This document shows positions 35,572 to 43,986 of a stretch of DNA of 64,000 nt, piece by piece. The stretch comes from Mesorhizobium sp. M1E.F.Ca.ET.045.02.1.1 (GTDB lineage Bacteria; Pseudomonadota; Alphaproteobacteria; Rhizobiales; Rhizobiaceae), in NCBI RefSeq assembly GCF_003952485.1, contig NZ_CP034447.1:3424501-3488500 (forward strand), written 5' to 3'. Each line of letters starts with the position of its first letter. Positions within the stretch are counted from its first letter, which is position 1. The notes beneath the pieces are model-generated. The model was not told the origin of the DNA and did no database searches. It saw nothing but the letters and a program-made list of their open reading frames with translations. Position numbers and translations under genes: made by a program.

Positions 35572-35635
35572 GGTCGTTCCTTTCCTCTTTGGCGCGGCTC
35601 GGTTTGGACTTCCGTTCCATGTGCTTGTTTTCTAA

Positions 35636-35678
35636 GCAATTCCGTATGGGAAACCGCTGAGCACGTTCCTGGAATTGC
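35636..35678. repeat. Rhizobial palindromic intergenic repeat
   Basis: GCAATTCCGTATGGG ... CCTGGAATTGC, the same type as 21996-22039, with AAACCGCTGAGCAC shared between both copies. Confidence 0.8.
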
Positions 35679-35833
35679 TCAGTTGGACTACCATAACACA
35701 CACTTCCGGTTTCGGTTGCATCGAAGCCGGGAGGCTGTTGGCTCGTCACGATCTTCATTGGAAACAAAAGGCGGAGCAACCTTGCCCCGCCTTCCTTGCT
35801 GCCTGATGCCCGCTTTAGATTGCATACCGTCTC

Positions 35834-35868
35834 CCCAAAACCTCTGAGCACTTTTGGGCGATGTGCAT
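35834..35868. repeat. Degenerate palindromic repeat near the DUF1344 gene end
   Basis: The stem CCCAAAA (35834-35840) / TTTTGGG (35852-35858) is followed by CGATGTGCAT. CACTTTTGGGCGATGTGCAT resembles the half-element at 43878-43925. It lies 12 bases past the DUF1344 stop (minus strand) and could help to end that transcript. Confidence 0.5.
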
Positions 35869-35879
35869 CGGGCGGGCCG

Positions 35880-36140
35880 TCACTTCATGATCTTGACCGC
35901 CTCGGCAATCTTGTTCTTGCCGCTCATGTCCCAGGAAACGCGAACTTTCTCGCCCGACTTGATGCCCGGATCCTTGAAGGCCTTGGACAGGGTGAAGGTC
36001 GATCCGTTGTCCAGAACAAGGCTCATGGCCGTTCCATCAAAGCTCTTGACCGTGCCCGTGGTGTGTTTGACCGCGGCGAACGCGGCGCCACCGGAGGCGA
36101 GAAAGGCAGCGGCTGCTGCCGTCACAATAAGCTTGCGCAT
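35880..36140 (-). CDS. DUF1344 small exported protein
   Basis: The product is 86 residues. The signal peptide MRKLIVTAAAAAFLASGGAA is followed by a short beta-rich domain with TGTVKSFDGTAMSLVLDNG and VRVSWDMSGK, the DUF1344 pattern. Such proteins are common in rhizobia; the function is unknown. ATG 36140 fits the signal peptide, and CAGGAGAG lies before it. Confidence 0.85.
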   Translation of the reverse strand: MRKLIVTAAAAAFLASGGAAFAAVKHTTGTVKSFDGTAMSLVLDNGSTFTLSKAFKDPGIKSGEKVRVSWDMSGKNKIAEAVKIMK

Positions 36141-36405
36141 GGCATGCTCTCCTGGAATGCGGGCACCGTGAGAGCGAGATGAAATCTCGCTCCAGGAAGG
36201 CACCCCTCTCGATCAGGGCCGTCCGGTCGCGTCGGGTCGCGGCCCATGGGGAGATGAACGGCCGGCGCTTCCCGACCCGGCAACCTTAAATAACTCAATT
36301 TTTTCAAAAGGATATTAGACGAAAAAGAAATCGCGCCTGCCACATTGGCCGCCAAGATTCGGCGTATGGGACATCAATGCGGCCAACCTTGCGTTCACCG
36401 GATTT

Positions 36406-37320
36406 TTACGGCCACTTTACCTCGGGCGGCATGCTGGAAAGGATCGAGGCGACATTGCCGCCGGTCTTCAGGCCAAAGATGGTGCCGCGATCGTGAAGCA
36501 AATTGAATTCGACGTAGCGGCCGCGCCGGATGAGCTGTTCGTCGCGGTCGCCGTCGGTCCAGTTCTGGTTGAAATTGCCCCGGACCAGATGGGAATAGAC
36601 GACGAGGAAAGAACGGCCGACGTCCTGGACGAAACTGAAGTCGGCGTCCCAGCCGCCCTTGTCCTCGCCCGAATGCAGCCAATCGAAAAAGATGCCACCG
36701 ATACCGCGCGGCTCGTTGCGGTGCGGCAGGAAGAAATACTCGTCGCACCAGGCCTTGAATTTCGGGTAGTCGGCCACGGCTGCGTTCTTCTCGCAGGCGA
36801 ACTGCATGGCGCGGTGGAAGGCCAGCGTGTCAGGATCCTCCTGGGTGCGGCGCCGGTCAAGCACCGGCGTCAGGTCGGCGCCGCCGCCGAACCAGTGGCG
36901 CGTGGTCACGACCATGCGGGTGTTCATATGCACGGCCGGAACGTTGGGATTCCAGGGATGGGCGATCAACGAAATGCCGCTTGCCCAGAAGCGTGGATCC
37001 TCCTCGGCGCCGGGGATCTGCTTTCTGAATTCAGGCGAGAATTCGCCGTGGACCGTCGACGTGTGCACACCGACTTTTTCGAAGACCCGGCCGCGCATCA
37101 TCGACATGGTGCCGCCGCCGCCTTTGCCCTCGTCGCGCTCCCAGGGGGTCTTCTCGAAGTGGCCGGGCGACCATGAGGATAGAGGTCCCTGAAGCTCCCG
37201 CTCGATCTGCTCGAACGTGGTGCAGATGCGCTCGCGCAGCGCCTCGAACCAGAGACGGGCCTTCATCTTCTTCTGCTCGATGTCGGCCGGCAGCCCCACG
37301 GGAAGGTCAGGTCTTTCCAA
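36406..37320 (-). CDS. hemF: Oxygen-dependent coproporphyrinogen III oxidase
   Basis: The product is 304 residues, the normal length. Family blocks are clear: [64 protein letters not shown] and [15 protein letters not shown]. It converts coproporphyrinogen III to protoporphyrinogen IX with oxygen, in the cytoplasm. The conserved His residues in VHMN and FLPHR are present. It lies alone in its direction, head to head with a small conserved protein gene. Confidence 0.95.
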   Translation of the reverse strand: MERPDLPVGLPADIEQKKMKARLWFEALRERICTTFEQIERELQGPLSSWSPGHFEKTPWERDEGKGGGGTMSMMRGRVFEKVGVHTSTVHGEFSPEFRKQIPGAEEDPRFWASGISLIAHPWNPNVPAVHMNTRMVVTTRHWFGGGADLTPVLDRRRTQEDPDTLAFHRAMQFACEKNAAVADYPKFKAWCDEYFFLPHRNEPRGIGGIFFDWLHSGEDKGGWDADFSFVQDVGRSFLVVYSHLVRGNFNQNWTDGDRDEQLIRRGRYVEFNLLHDRGTIFGLKTGGNVASILSSMPPEVKWP

Positions 37321-37441
37321 TTCCGTCTCCAGTTACGGGCTTGCTTGCCCGACAAATGACTCGTCTTTTCAGGGCGCGATCCCTAATCTCTTAAAGGCAA
37401 GGGTCAAGTCCTGTCTGACCAAGGCGCAAAGGAGTTCCTTC

Positions 37442-37699
37442 GTGCGCACCCCGGCAAGACCGCCGCTGGATGGTTTGAAAAAGAGGCTGGAACGCTCGCG
37501 GGCCGAACGCGAGAAGCAGCCGCGCGACGGATTCCTGCGCGAGACCTTCGTGCTGCCGCGCCCGGCCGCGCGCCTCAAGGCGAAGGAATGGTTCGAGCGC
37601 TTCCCCAAGCAGGCCTACTGGACCGAGATCGAAAGCTGGTTCGAACGGCCGGGCGACGTCATCGAATTCACCATGCGGCGGCTGCCGGCGGCCGACTAG
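37442..37699 (+). CDS. Small conserved protein of unknown function
   Basis: The product is 85 residues from a GTG at 37442 after AAGGAGTTCCTTC. It is basic at the N-terminus and then has GFLRETFVLPRPAARLKAKE and WFERFPKQAYWTEIESW. No membrane segment or known motif. The good ribosome site and coherent composition support a real gene. It is convergent with soxR. Confidence 0.7.
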   Translation: MRTPARPPLDGLKKRLERSRAEREKQPRDGFLRETFVLPRPAARLKAKEWFERFPKQAYWTEIESWFERPGDVIEFTMRRLPAAD

Positions 37700-37704
37700 A
37701 CCGG

Positions 37705-38148
37705 TCAAGGCGCCAGCAAACGCCTCGCTCCCGTTCCTTCCCTGGCCAGCCTATCGTCCTTGTTCCGGAGCGGACACTTGTCGATCGACATGCAGCCGCA
37801 GCCGATGCAGTCGCTCAGCCCGTCGCGCAGCTTCTTCAACTGGCTGATCTTGTGATCGAGCCCATCGCGCCAAGCCGTTGAAAGCAGATTCCAGTCTTCG
37901 CGCGTCGGCGTGCGTCCCTCGGGCAGCGAGTGGAATGCCGCTGCGATCTCAGCCAGCGAGATGCCGACCTCCTGGGCGACGCGGATGATCGCCACCCGCC
38001 GCAGCACATCGCGGCCATAGCGGCGCTGGTTGCCCGCCGTGCGATGGCTGCGGATCAGACCGCGCGCCTCGTAGAAATGGAGCGCCGATACCGCAACGCC
38101 GCTGCGCATCGCCACCTGACCGACCGTCAATTCCTTCACCGCAACCAT
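37705..38148 (-). CDS. soxR: Redox-sensitive MerR-family activator SoxR
   Basis: The product is 147 residues. The N-terminal MerR helix-turn-helix ([26 protein letters not shown] read in parts, about 5-30) is followed by a dimer helix. The Fe-S cluster motif [12 protein letters not shown] has the C-x2-C-x-C-x5-C spacing of SoxR. It senses redox-cycling compounds or superoxide through a [2Fe-2S] cluster. A soxS-like operator lies at 38163-38190 just upstream, but no recognisable target gene follows in the plus direction. Confidence 0.93.
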   Translation of the reverse strand: MVAVKELTVGQVAMRSGVAVSALHFYEARGLIRSHRTAGNQRRYGRDVLRRVAIIRVAQEVGISLAEIAAAFHSLPEGRTPTREDWNLLSTAWRDGLDHKISQLKKLRDGLSDCIGCGCMSIDKCPLRNKDDRLAREGTGARRLLAP

Positions 38149-38162
38149 TTCGCAGTTTCCGC

Positions 38163-38190
38163 TTGACCTCAAGTTAGGTTGAGCTTGTAG
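38163..38190 (+). promoter_or_regulatory. SoxR-type operator/promoter
   Basis: The dyad CTCAA-gttagg-TTGAG (38169-38173 region to 38183) sits just after a TTGACC -35 box at 38163. It aligns with the SoxR site I recall in the Escherichia coli soxS promoter (ACCTCAAGTTAACTTGAGG). A weak -10 candidate lies at 38185-38193. It is 14 bases upstream of the soxR start, so it could serve autoregulation, a divergent gene, or both. Confidence 0.6.
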
Positions 38191-38254
38191 CGAGGAAATC
38201 CTGACGAGGCAAATGCAGGAGAAGGCGATGTGCGCCTGGGTGAGAATCGCTGAT

Positions 38255-38389
38255 TACCCTCCCCCTTGCGGGGAGGGTCGTGGAGCGGCATCGCGCAGCG
38301 ACGCCGCGGAACGGGGTGGGGGTACTTTGTGGCCTTCGACCCCCACCCGGCAAGCTTCGCTTGCCACCCTCCCCACAAGGGAGAGGGTA
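38255..38389. repeat. Nested palindromic intergenic repeat
   Basis: The left arm ACCCTCCCCC-ttgc-GGGGAGGGT (38256-38278) and the right arm ACCCTCCCC-acaa-GGGAGAGGGT (38366-38388) are hairpins in themselves and also pair with each other. Inner dyads include GGGGTGGGGGT / ACCCCCACCCC-like runs. It ends 6 bases before the trmL stop and is a sister of 22384-22524. Confidence 0.75.
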
Positions 38390-38395
38390 GGGATC

Positions 38396-38854
38396 CTATC
38401 CGAGCTGGCGGAGCGCTTCGCCCGCGACCATCGCGACGGACAAGGCGACGTTGATGCTGCGCGCGCCCGGCCGCATCGGGATGGTCAATCGCGCATCCGC
38501 CGCCTGGTGAACCTCTTCCGGCACGCCGGCGGATTCGCGGCCGAACAGAAGGATGTCACCATTGGCGAAAGCGAAGTCGGTGTACGCGGTCGTCCCCTTG
38601 GTGGTGACCAACACCAAACGGCGCGCGCTCGTTCGGCGCCACTCCTCGAAGGCGCGCCAGTCGGCATGGCGGGAAAGCGCCGCCATTTCGAGGTAATCCA
38701 TGCCGGCCCGTTTCAGGGCCCGGTCGGAGAGCGGAAAGCCGGCCGGCTCGATGATGTCGACACCGAGATCGAGGCAGGCGGCGAAGCGCAGGATTGTCCC
38801 GGTGTTGCCGGCGATATCAGGCTGGTAGAGCGCGATGCGGAGACGGCCGTTCAT
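38396..38854 (-). CDS. trmL: tRNA (cytidine/uridine-34-2'-O)-methyltransferase
   Basis: The product is 152 residues, the usual short SPOUT enzyme. Motifs are LYQPDIAGNTGTILRFAA near the start, LLFGRESAGVP and the knot segment IPMRPGARSINVALSVAM near the end. It methylates the wobble ribose in some leucine tRNAs. The promoter side faces the short ORF at 38995. Confidence 0.93.
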   Translation of the reverse strand: MNGRLRIALYQPDIAGNTGTILRFAACLDLGVDIIEPAGFPLSDRALKRAGMDYLEMAALSRHADWRAFEEWRRTSARRLVLVTTKGTTAYTDFAFANGDILLFGRESAGVPEEVHQAADARLTIPMRPGARSINVALSVAMVAGEALRQLG

Positions 38855-38994
38855 TTCCGCATCCTTCTAATAAGTGGCAGATCGGCCACAGGCGTCTCCA
38901 GCTTTCGGCGATTTCTGGACTGGCGGGTGGCCATTTTCTGCGAAGTCGAGTATATGCCGCTCATCGTCAACCCGAACCGAAGGAGGGGGACCAC

Positions 38995-39087
38995 ATGATG
39001 ACCATGCACAACCAGTTCCTTTCCGGGCAGCTCCTCTCCGGGGCTCCAGTACGCCCAACGGCGGTTTCGGTACGACGATTCTTCTGA
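38995..39087 (+). CDS. Possible 30-residue leader peptide
   Basis: This frame encodes about 30 residues beginning MMTMHNQFLSGQ and ending VRRFF. A very strong ribosome site AAGGAGGGGGA (38980-38990) stands before ATG 38995/38998, stronger than those of most genes here. The peptide has no signal or membrane segment. Twenty-eight bases after its stop a hairpin GCCGAA-cccagtt-TTCGGC runs into TTTC. The layout suggests a translated leader that affects expression of the genes downstream (small protein and two ABC exporters). It could also be a free-standing small protein. Confidence 0.5.
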   Translation: MMTMHNQFLSGQLLSGAPVRPTAVSVRRFF

Positions 39088-39115
39088 CACTTTAAGACCT
39101 ATCGCACCGATTCCC

Positions 39116-39137
39116 GCCGAACCCAGTTTTCGGCTTT
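39116..39137 (+). terminator. Weak hairpin after the leader ORF, possible attenuator
   Basis: The stem GCCGAA (39116-39121) / TTCGGC (39129-39134) has a 7-base loop and is followed by TTTC. It is short for a terminator; a role as attenuator is a guess tied to the leader ORF. Confidence 0.35.
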
Positions 39138-39196
39138 CGAAGGAATCTTGCGATGTTTTTCAAACTGCCAAAGGGGCGCCACGCCCCACCTGAACG

Positions 39197-39260
39197 TGTC
39201 GGGACCGACGCTCGTCGTCATGTCGGGACTGACGCTCGTCGTCATGTCCTGACCGATGCA
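39197..39260 (+). repeat. 24-bp tandem repeat
   Basis: TGTCGGGACCGACGCTCGTC plus GTCA (39197-39220) is repeated with one change at 39221-39244 and in part at 39245-39260. It lies between the leader ORF and the small protein gene. Confidence 0.8.
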
Positions 39261-39338
39261 ATTCGACCCTCCGGCCGAATGCCGGAGGTCGAACTCGCAT
39301 CACCCTTTTTAACGCATTTGCACATGGAGGACGGACCG

Positions 39339-39755
39339 ATGTTCGATCCATTCAGAATACCCGGCTCGAGAAGCCTGCACGAGCGCAAGATGGCGACCTG
39401 GGCGTTGCTGATCGGCGAGACCTATTCGTCGGCGGTACATGCGCAGGAGCGCCGGCGTCCGCATCGCGGCATGCTGCCGGATGTCGACTTCTCGCGCGCC
39501 GTGCCCGACCACAGCCGGCCTTCGCTGGTGCGCCGTGTCGCGAGGCTGTTCCGACCGGGCGAAAAAGCACGGGCTGGCGACAGCCTTTCGTCAGGAGGTT
39601 CGGAGCCGTCAGCATCCTCTGGCGAGCCTGTCGGCGAAAAGCCCGCGACACCCTATATTGCGCGAAGCAGGGCCGGCGATGCAGTTGATTCCGTATCGCC
39701 GGCCCGCGGCGCAGCGCGGCCGAGAAAGCTTGTCCATCAATCCCGCGCTGCCTGA
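39339..39755 (+). CDS. Small protein of unknown function upstream of ABC exporters
   Basis: The product is 138 residues from ATG 39339, which follows GGAGG with good spacing. The first part, MFDPFRIPGSRSLHERKM and WALLIGETYSSAVHAQ, looks folded. The last 60 residues are rich in Ser, Pro, Gly and Arg and look disordered. The frame extends upstream to 39153 through the 24-bp repeat, but that part reads as non-coding. It ends 26 bases before the first ABC gene. No family recognised. Confidence 0.45.
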   Translation: MFDPFRIPGSRSLHERKMATWALLIGETYSSAVHAQERRRPHRGMLPDVDFSRAVPDHSRPSLVRRVARLFRPGEKARAGDSLSSGGSEPSASSGEPVGEKPATPYIARSRAGDAVDSVSPARGAARPRKLVHQSRAA

Positions 39756-39781
39756 GCGCATAGACAGTCGAGTGCCCCGGA

Positions 39782-41677
39782 ATGTTCCGCTGGTTTGAAA
39801 ACAGGCTCGATCCATTTCCCGCCGCGGAGCCGGTCGAGCCGCCGAAGACGCTGATAGCATTCTGCCTGCATTACACGCGCGGCGCCTGGCCCTACATCCT
39901 TGGCGATGCGGTGCTGGTGGCGGCGATTGCCATCGCGGAAGTGTGGATGTTCGGCTTCCTTGGCCGCATCGTCGACTGGCTGTCGGGGCAGAACCGCGAA
40001 ACCTTCCTCGAGACCGAGAGCTGGAAGCTCGCCGGCATGGCCTTCATCGTGCTGTTCGCGCTGCCGGGAACGGTCTGGCTGCATTCGCTGCTCAATCAGC
40101 AGACGCTAATGGGCAATTATCCGATGCGCATCCGCTGGCAGGTGCATCGTTACCTGCTCAAGCAGTCGATCAGCTTCTATCAGGACGAATTCGCCGGCCG
40201 TATCGCCACCAAGCTGATGCAGACGGCGCTCGCCGTGCGCGAATGCGTCATCAAGGTGCTCGACGTCCTCAACTACGTCATCGTCTATTTCCTCGGCATG
40301 CTGTTCATCGTCGGCTCGGCAGACTTGCGCCTTGCCGCGCCGCTCGCCGTCTGGCTGGTCGGCTATATCGGGCTTTTGCGCTTCTTCATCCCACGCCTGG
40401 GCAAGGTCGGCGAGGAACAGGCCAACGCGCGTTCGAGCATGACCGGCCGCGTCGTCGACAGCTACACCAACATCCAGACGGTCAAGCTGTTTTCGCATGC
40501 ACGCCGCGAGGCGGCCTTCGCCAAGGAGGGCATGGCAGGCTTCCTCGACACGGTCTACCGGTCGATGCGGCTGGTGACCGTGCTTTTTGGCTCGCTCTAC
40601 ATTCTGAATGCATTGCTCTTGTTCTCGGTCACCGCCATCTCGCTGTGGCTGTGGTTGGATCAAGCGGTCACGATCGGCGCGGTAGCGGTGGTCATCGGCC
40701 TGGTGCTCAGAATGTGGGGCATGTCGCAGTGGATCATGTGGGAGATGTCGGCGCTGTTCGAAAATATCGGCACCGTGCAGGACGGCATCGCTTCGATTTC
40801 GTTGCCGCGCCTGGTCGAGGACAGGCCGGATGCGAGGGATATTGCCGTCACCCGCGGCGAAATCCGCTTCGAGGACATCCGCTTCCACTACGGCAAGCAG
40901 AAGGGTGTCATCGAGAACCTGTCGCTCACCGTGAGGCCCGGCGAGAAGGTCGGCATCGTCGGCCGGTCCGGCGCCGGCAAGTCGACCCTGGTCAATCTTC
41001 TGCTGCGCTTCTACGACCTCGAGGCCGGCCGGATCCTGATCGACGGCCAGGAGATCGCGGCGGTGAAGCAGGATTCGCTGCGCGCGCAGATCGGCATGGT
41101 GACCCAGGACACCTCGCTGCTGCACCGATCCGTACGCGAGAACATCCTCTATGGCCGCCCCGACGCGACCGACGAGATGCTGCTGGAGGCGGCGGGCCGG
41201 GCCGAAGCGCTGGATTTCATCGGTGCGCTTTCCGACCACGGCGGCCGCAAGGGGTTCGATGCCCATGTCGGCGATCGGGGCGTCAAATTGTCCGGCGGCC
41301 AGCGGCAGCGCATCGCCATTGCCCGCGTCATGCTGAAAGACGCGCCGATCCTCATCCTCGACGAGGCGACCTCGGCGCTCGATTCGGAAGCCGAGGCGGC
41401 GATCCAGGAGAACCTCTACAAGCTGATGCAGGGCAAGACCGTCATCGCCATCGCGCACAGGCTGTCGACCATTGCAGCGATGGACAGGCTCGTCGTCTTG
41501 GACAAGGGCCGCGTCATCGAGGAAGGCTCGCATGAGGAACTCGTCGCCAAAGGCGGGCTCTATGCCCAGCTCTGGCAGCGCCAGTCGGGCGGCTTCCTGC
41601 TCGACGACGTGCCGGCCGAGGCCGCCAACGATGCGATTGCCCACGACTTTGATGCCAAGGGTGAAGCCGCGGAATGA
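39782..41677 (+). CDS. ABC exporter half-transporter, first of pair
   Basis: The product is 631 residues with a six-helix membrane domain (about 40-340) fused to a nucleotide-binding domain (about 365-600). Walker A is GRSGAGKST, the signature LSGGQRQRIAIAR, Walker B ILILDEATSALD and the switch IAHRLSTI. All catalytic residues are intact. The stop overlaps the next start (ATGA). The pair lies near petABC, as in other rhizobia as far as I recall. The substrate is unknown; lipid or drug export is typical of the family. Confidence 0.92.
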   Translation: MFRWFENRLDPFPAAEPVEPPKTLIAFCLHYTRGAWPYILGDAVLVAAIAIAEVWMFGFLGRIVDWLSGQNRETFLETESWKLAGMAFIVLFALPGTVWLHSLLNQQTLMGNYPMRIRWQVHRYLLKQSISFYQDEFAGRIATKLMQTALAVRECVIKVLDVLNYVIVYFLGMLFIVGSADLRLAAPLAVWLVGYIGLLRFFIPRLGKVGEEQANARSSMTGRVVDSYTNIQTVKLFSHARREAAFAKEGMAGFLDTVYRSMRLVTVLFGSLYILNALLLFSVTAISLWLWLDQAVTIGAVAVVIGLVLRMWGMSQWIMWEMSALFENIGTVQDGIASISLPRLVEDRPDARDIAVTRGEIRFEDIRFHYGKQKGVIENLSLTVRPGEKVGIVGRSGAGKSTLVNLLLRFYDLEAGRILIDGQEIAAVKQDSLRAQIGMVTQDTSLLHRSVRENILYGRPDATDEMLLEAAGRAEALDFIGALSDHGGRKGFDAHVGDRGVKLSGGQRQRIAIARVMLKDAPILILDEATSALDSEAEAAIQENLYKLMQGKTVIAIAHRLSTIAAMDRLVVLDKGRVIEEGSHEELVAKGGLYAQLWQRQSGGFLLDDVPAEAANDAIAHDFDAKGEAAE

Positions 41678-43557
41678 TGAAAGCCGTTTATCGCTGGTTC
41701 GAGCACTGGGTCTACCCGTTCCGCGAGCCGGCGAATCTTCGGCCACCCGCCAGCGTCGGCGGCTTCCTCTGGCACTATGTCGGGCAGGCGAAGCTCGCTT
41801 TCTTCGCCATGCTGATCATTGGCGGCATCGCGCCGCTGGTCGAAGCCGGGCTGTTCTATTTCGTCGGACGGCTGGTCGATATCCTCGATCAGCTTCCCGG
41901 CGAGCGCAGCTGGCATGCGTTGTGGGCCGCCGCCGGCCCCGAGCTTCTGTTCATGGGCGCGGTCGTGCTTATCATTCGCACGGCGGTCGTCGGACTGGCC
42001 GCGTTGGTCGACGAACAGACGATCACGCCGGGCTTCTATAATCTGGTGCGCTGGCAGGCGCACCGGCATGTTTCGCGACAGTCCTATGCCTTCTTCCAGA
42101 ACGATTTCGCCGGCCGCATCGCCACGAAAGTCTGGCAGGCGGGGCAGGCAACCGGCGATCTGATGGAAAGCTTCATCGAGGTCGTCTGGTTCATGGTCGT
42201 CTACACGGTGACGACGCTGGCGCTGGTTGCCGGCCTCGATCTCAGGCTGGCGGCGCTGGTGGTGGTGTGGATCGTCGCCTTCGGCTGTGTGGCCAGGCTC
42301 CATCTGCCGGCGGTCCGCAAACATGCCGAGGCGACCGCCGAGGCCGGCTCGATGATCAACGGCCGCATCGTCGATTCCTATTCGAACGTGCAGACGCTGA
42401 AGCTCTTCGCCGCCGACGGCGACGACCGCTACATCCGCAGCGGCTTCGATATCTATCTCGATGCGCTGCGGCCGTTCACGCGCAGGCTGACCGGCGTGCG
42501 CATGGCGCTGACGACACTTTCCGGCACCATGATCACTGCGATTGCCGCCTTCGCCATCTACTTGTGGGTGGAAGGTTCGATCACGGTCGGCGCCGTCGCC
42601 TTCACGCTTTCCCTGGTGCTGAGACTCAACATGCTGCTGGGTCGGCTGATGATGCAGCTCAACAGTATCCTGAGGAATCTCGGCGTGCTCGAGAATTCCA
42701 AGGCGCTGATCACGCAGCCGCTCGGCCTGACCGATGCGCCGGGCGCGAAGGAGCTGGTGGTTGGCGGCGGCCGCATCGACCTCAAGAACGTCACCTTCCA
42801 CTACGGCAAAGGGGCAGGGGTGCTGGACGGCATCGACCTCGTCGTGCGGCCGGGCGAGAAGGTCGGACTGGTCGGCCCGTCGGGCGCCGGCAAGACGACG
42901 CTGGCCAATCTCATCCTGCGCCTCTACGATCTCGAGGGCGGCAAGATCCTGATCGACGGCCAGGATATCGCCGAGGTGACGCAGAATTCTCTGCGCGCCA
43001 ATATCGGCGTGGTCAGCCAGGACACCGCGCTCTTTCATCGCTCGCTGCGCGACAACATCAAGCTCGGCATGCCGGGCGCGACCGACAGCCAAGTGATCGC
43101 CGCGGCGCGGAAAGCCGAGGCGCATGACTTCATCATGGGCCTGCGCGACAATCGCGGGCGCGTCGGCTACGAGGCCTATGTCGGCGAGCGCGGCGTGAAG
43201 CTGTCCGGCGGCCAGCGGCAGCGCGTCGCGATCGCCCGCCTTTTCCTCAAGGATGCGCCTATCCTTATCCTCGACGAGGCGACCTCGGCGCTCGATTCCG
43301 ACATCGAGGCGGCGATCCAGGAGAATCTGGCACGGCTGATGGAGGACAAGACCGTGATCGCCATCGCGCACCGGCTGTCCACCATCGCCGCGCTCGACCG
43401 GCTGGTGGTGCTCGATGGCGGGCAAATCGTCGAACAGGGTACGCATGACGAGCTGGTGGCGCTCGACGGGCTCTATGCGCGGCTGTGGAAACGGCAGTCC
43501 GGCGGCTTCCTGTTCAATGAGGAAAGCGTGCTGGAAGAGACGCGGCCGGCGGAGTAG
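41674..43557 (+). CDS. ABC exporter half-transporter, second of pair
   Basis: The product is 627 residues with the same layout as the gene before it. The membrane domain covers about 30-335 and the nucleotide-binding domain about 360-600, with Walker A GPSGAGKTT, LSGGQRQRVAIAR, ILILDEATSALD and IAHRLSTI. The two proteins are clear paralogues and, given coupled translation, probably form a heterodimer. Neither copy has lost its catalytic Glu, unlike many heterodimeric exporters. Confidence 0.92.
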   Translation: MMKAVYRWFEHWVYPFREPANLRPPASVGGFLWHYVGQAKLAFFAMLIIGGIAPLVEAGLFYFVGRLVDILDQLPGERSWHALWAAAGPELLFMGAVVLIIRTAVVGLAALVDEQTITPGFYNLVRWQAHRHVSRQSYAFFQNDFAGRIATKVWQAGQATGDLMESFIEVVWFMVVYTVTTLALVAGLDLRLAALVVVWIVAFGCVARLHLPAVRKHAEATAEAGSMINGRIVDSYSNVQTLKLFAADGDDRYIRSGFDIYLDALRPFTRRLTGVRMALTTLSGTMITAIAAFAIYLWVEGSITVGAVAFTLSLVLRLNMLLGRLMMQLNSILRNLGVLENSKALITQPLGLTDAPGAKELVVGGGRIDLKNVTFHYGKGAGVLDGIDLVVRPGEKVGLVGPSGAGKTTLANLILRLYDLEGGKILIDGQDIAEVTQNSLRANIGVVSQDTALFHRSLRDNIKLGMPGATDSQVIAAARKAEAHDFIMGLRDNRGRVGYEAYVGERGVKLSGGQRQRVAIARLFLKDAPILILDEATSALDSDIEAAIQENLARLMEDKTVIAIAHRLSTIAALDRLVVLDGGQIVEQGTHDELVALDGLYARLWKRQSGGFLFNEESVLEETRPAE

Positions 43558-43566
43558 AAAACGGTC

Positions 43567-43878
43567 ATGTCGGTACGGATGCCTTCGAATTTCGGACGCT
43601 CAGGCGTGCAGGAAAGCGCGCTCGACCTGCTCGGTCACGAGATCCTCGCCGAGAAGGCGGCGGCCCTTGGCCGCGCCGGCCAGCGCGTCGAGGAGACGCT
43701 GGCGAAGCTGCGTGAGAACGGCGATGGCGAGCATCGCAACCGGCTGCTCAAGGAGGCGGCGGACGCCGTCCACGGCTATTTCATCCAACGCGAACTCTGC
43801 GGCTTTCGCCGGCACGACGCCGTGATCCGCGAATACAACATCCCGAGGGCGGTGCTGGTCAGGCTCGGCGCCAGCTAA
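43567..43878 (+). CDS. Small conserved protein (DUF6665-like?)
   Basis: The product is 103 residues, helical, soluble: SGVQESALDLLGHEILAEKA, a middle helix with VEETLAKLRENGDGEHR, and YFIQRELCGFRRHDAVIREY near the end. It starts 9 bases after the ABC stop and so is in the same operon. I associate this pattern with a family of short rhizobial proteins (perhaps DUF6665) but cannot confirm it. Confidence 0.75.
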   Translation: MSVRMPSNFGRSGVQESALDLLGHEILAEKAAALGRAGQRVEETLAKLRENGDGEHRNRLLKEAADAVHGYFIQRELCGFRRHDAVIREYNIPRAVLVRLGAS

Positions 43879-43980
43879 TGCATGTCGCCCAGAAGTGTAC
43901 ACGGTTCTGGGGCAACGACATGCATCAAGACAAGGACTTAAAGCGCGTCGCCTGAATCCGTTTCAGCGCGACGCGCTTTA
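43878..43980. repeat. Composite rhizobial palindromic repeat
   Basis: Two palindromes in series: ATGCATGTCGCCCAGAA ... GACATGCAT (43878-43925) and the 13-bp perfect stem TAAAGCGCGTCGC / GCGACGCGCTTTA (43939-43951, 43968-43980), extended by CTGAA / TTCAG. It lies between two convergent genes and may end transcription from both sides. Confidence 0.85.
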
Positions 43981-43986
43981 GGAAAC

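Larger units (their letters stand above)
35572..35879. other. 308-base intergenic region with two palindromic repeats
   Basis: It holds the rhizobial repeat at 35636-35678 and a degenerate repeat with the stem CCCAAAA / TTTTGGG at 35834-35858. The promoter of the DUF1059 gene should lie near 35580-35640. No gene was seen. Confidence 0.5.

Noticed and set aside
38213..38998. Plus-strand open frame after the SoxR operator as the missing target gene
   Set aside because: It runs through the palindromic repeat and the full antisense of trmL; it has no ribosome site or domain.
39153..39338. N-terminal extension of the small protein before the ABC exporters
   Set aside because: It is made mostly of the 24-bp tandem repeat and lacks a ribosome site as good as that of ATG 39339.
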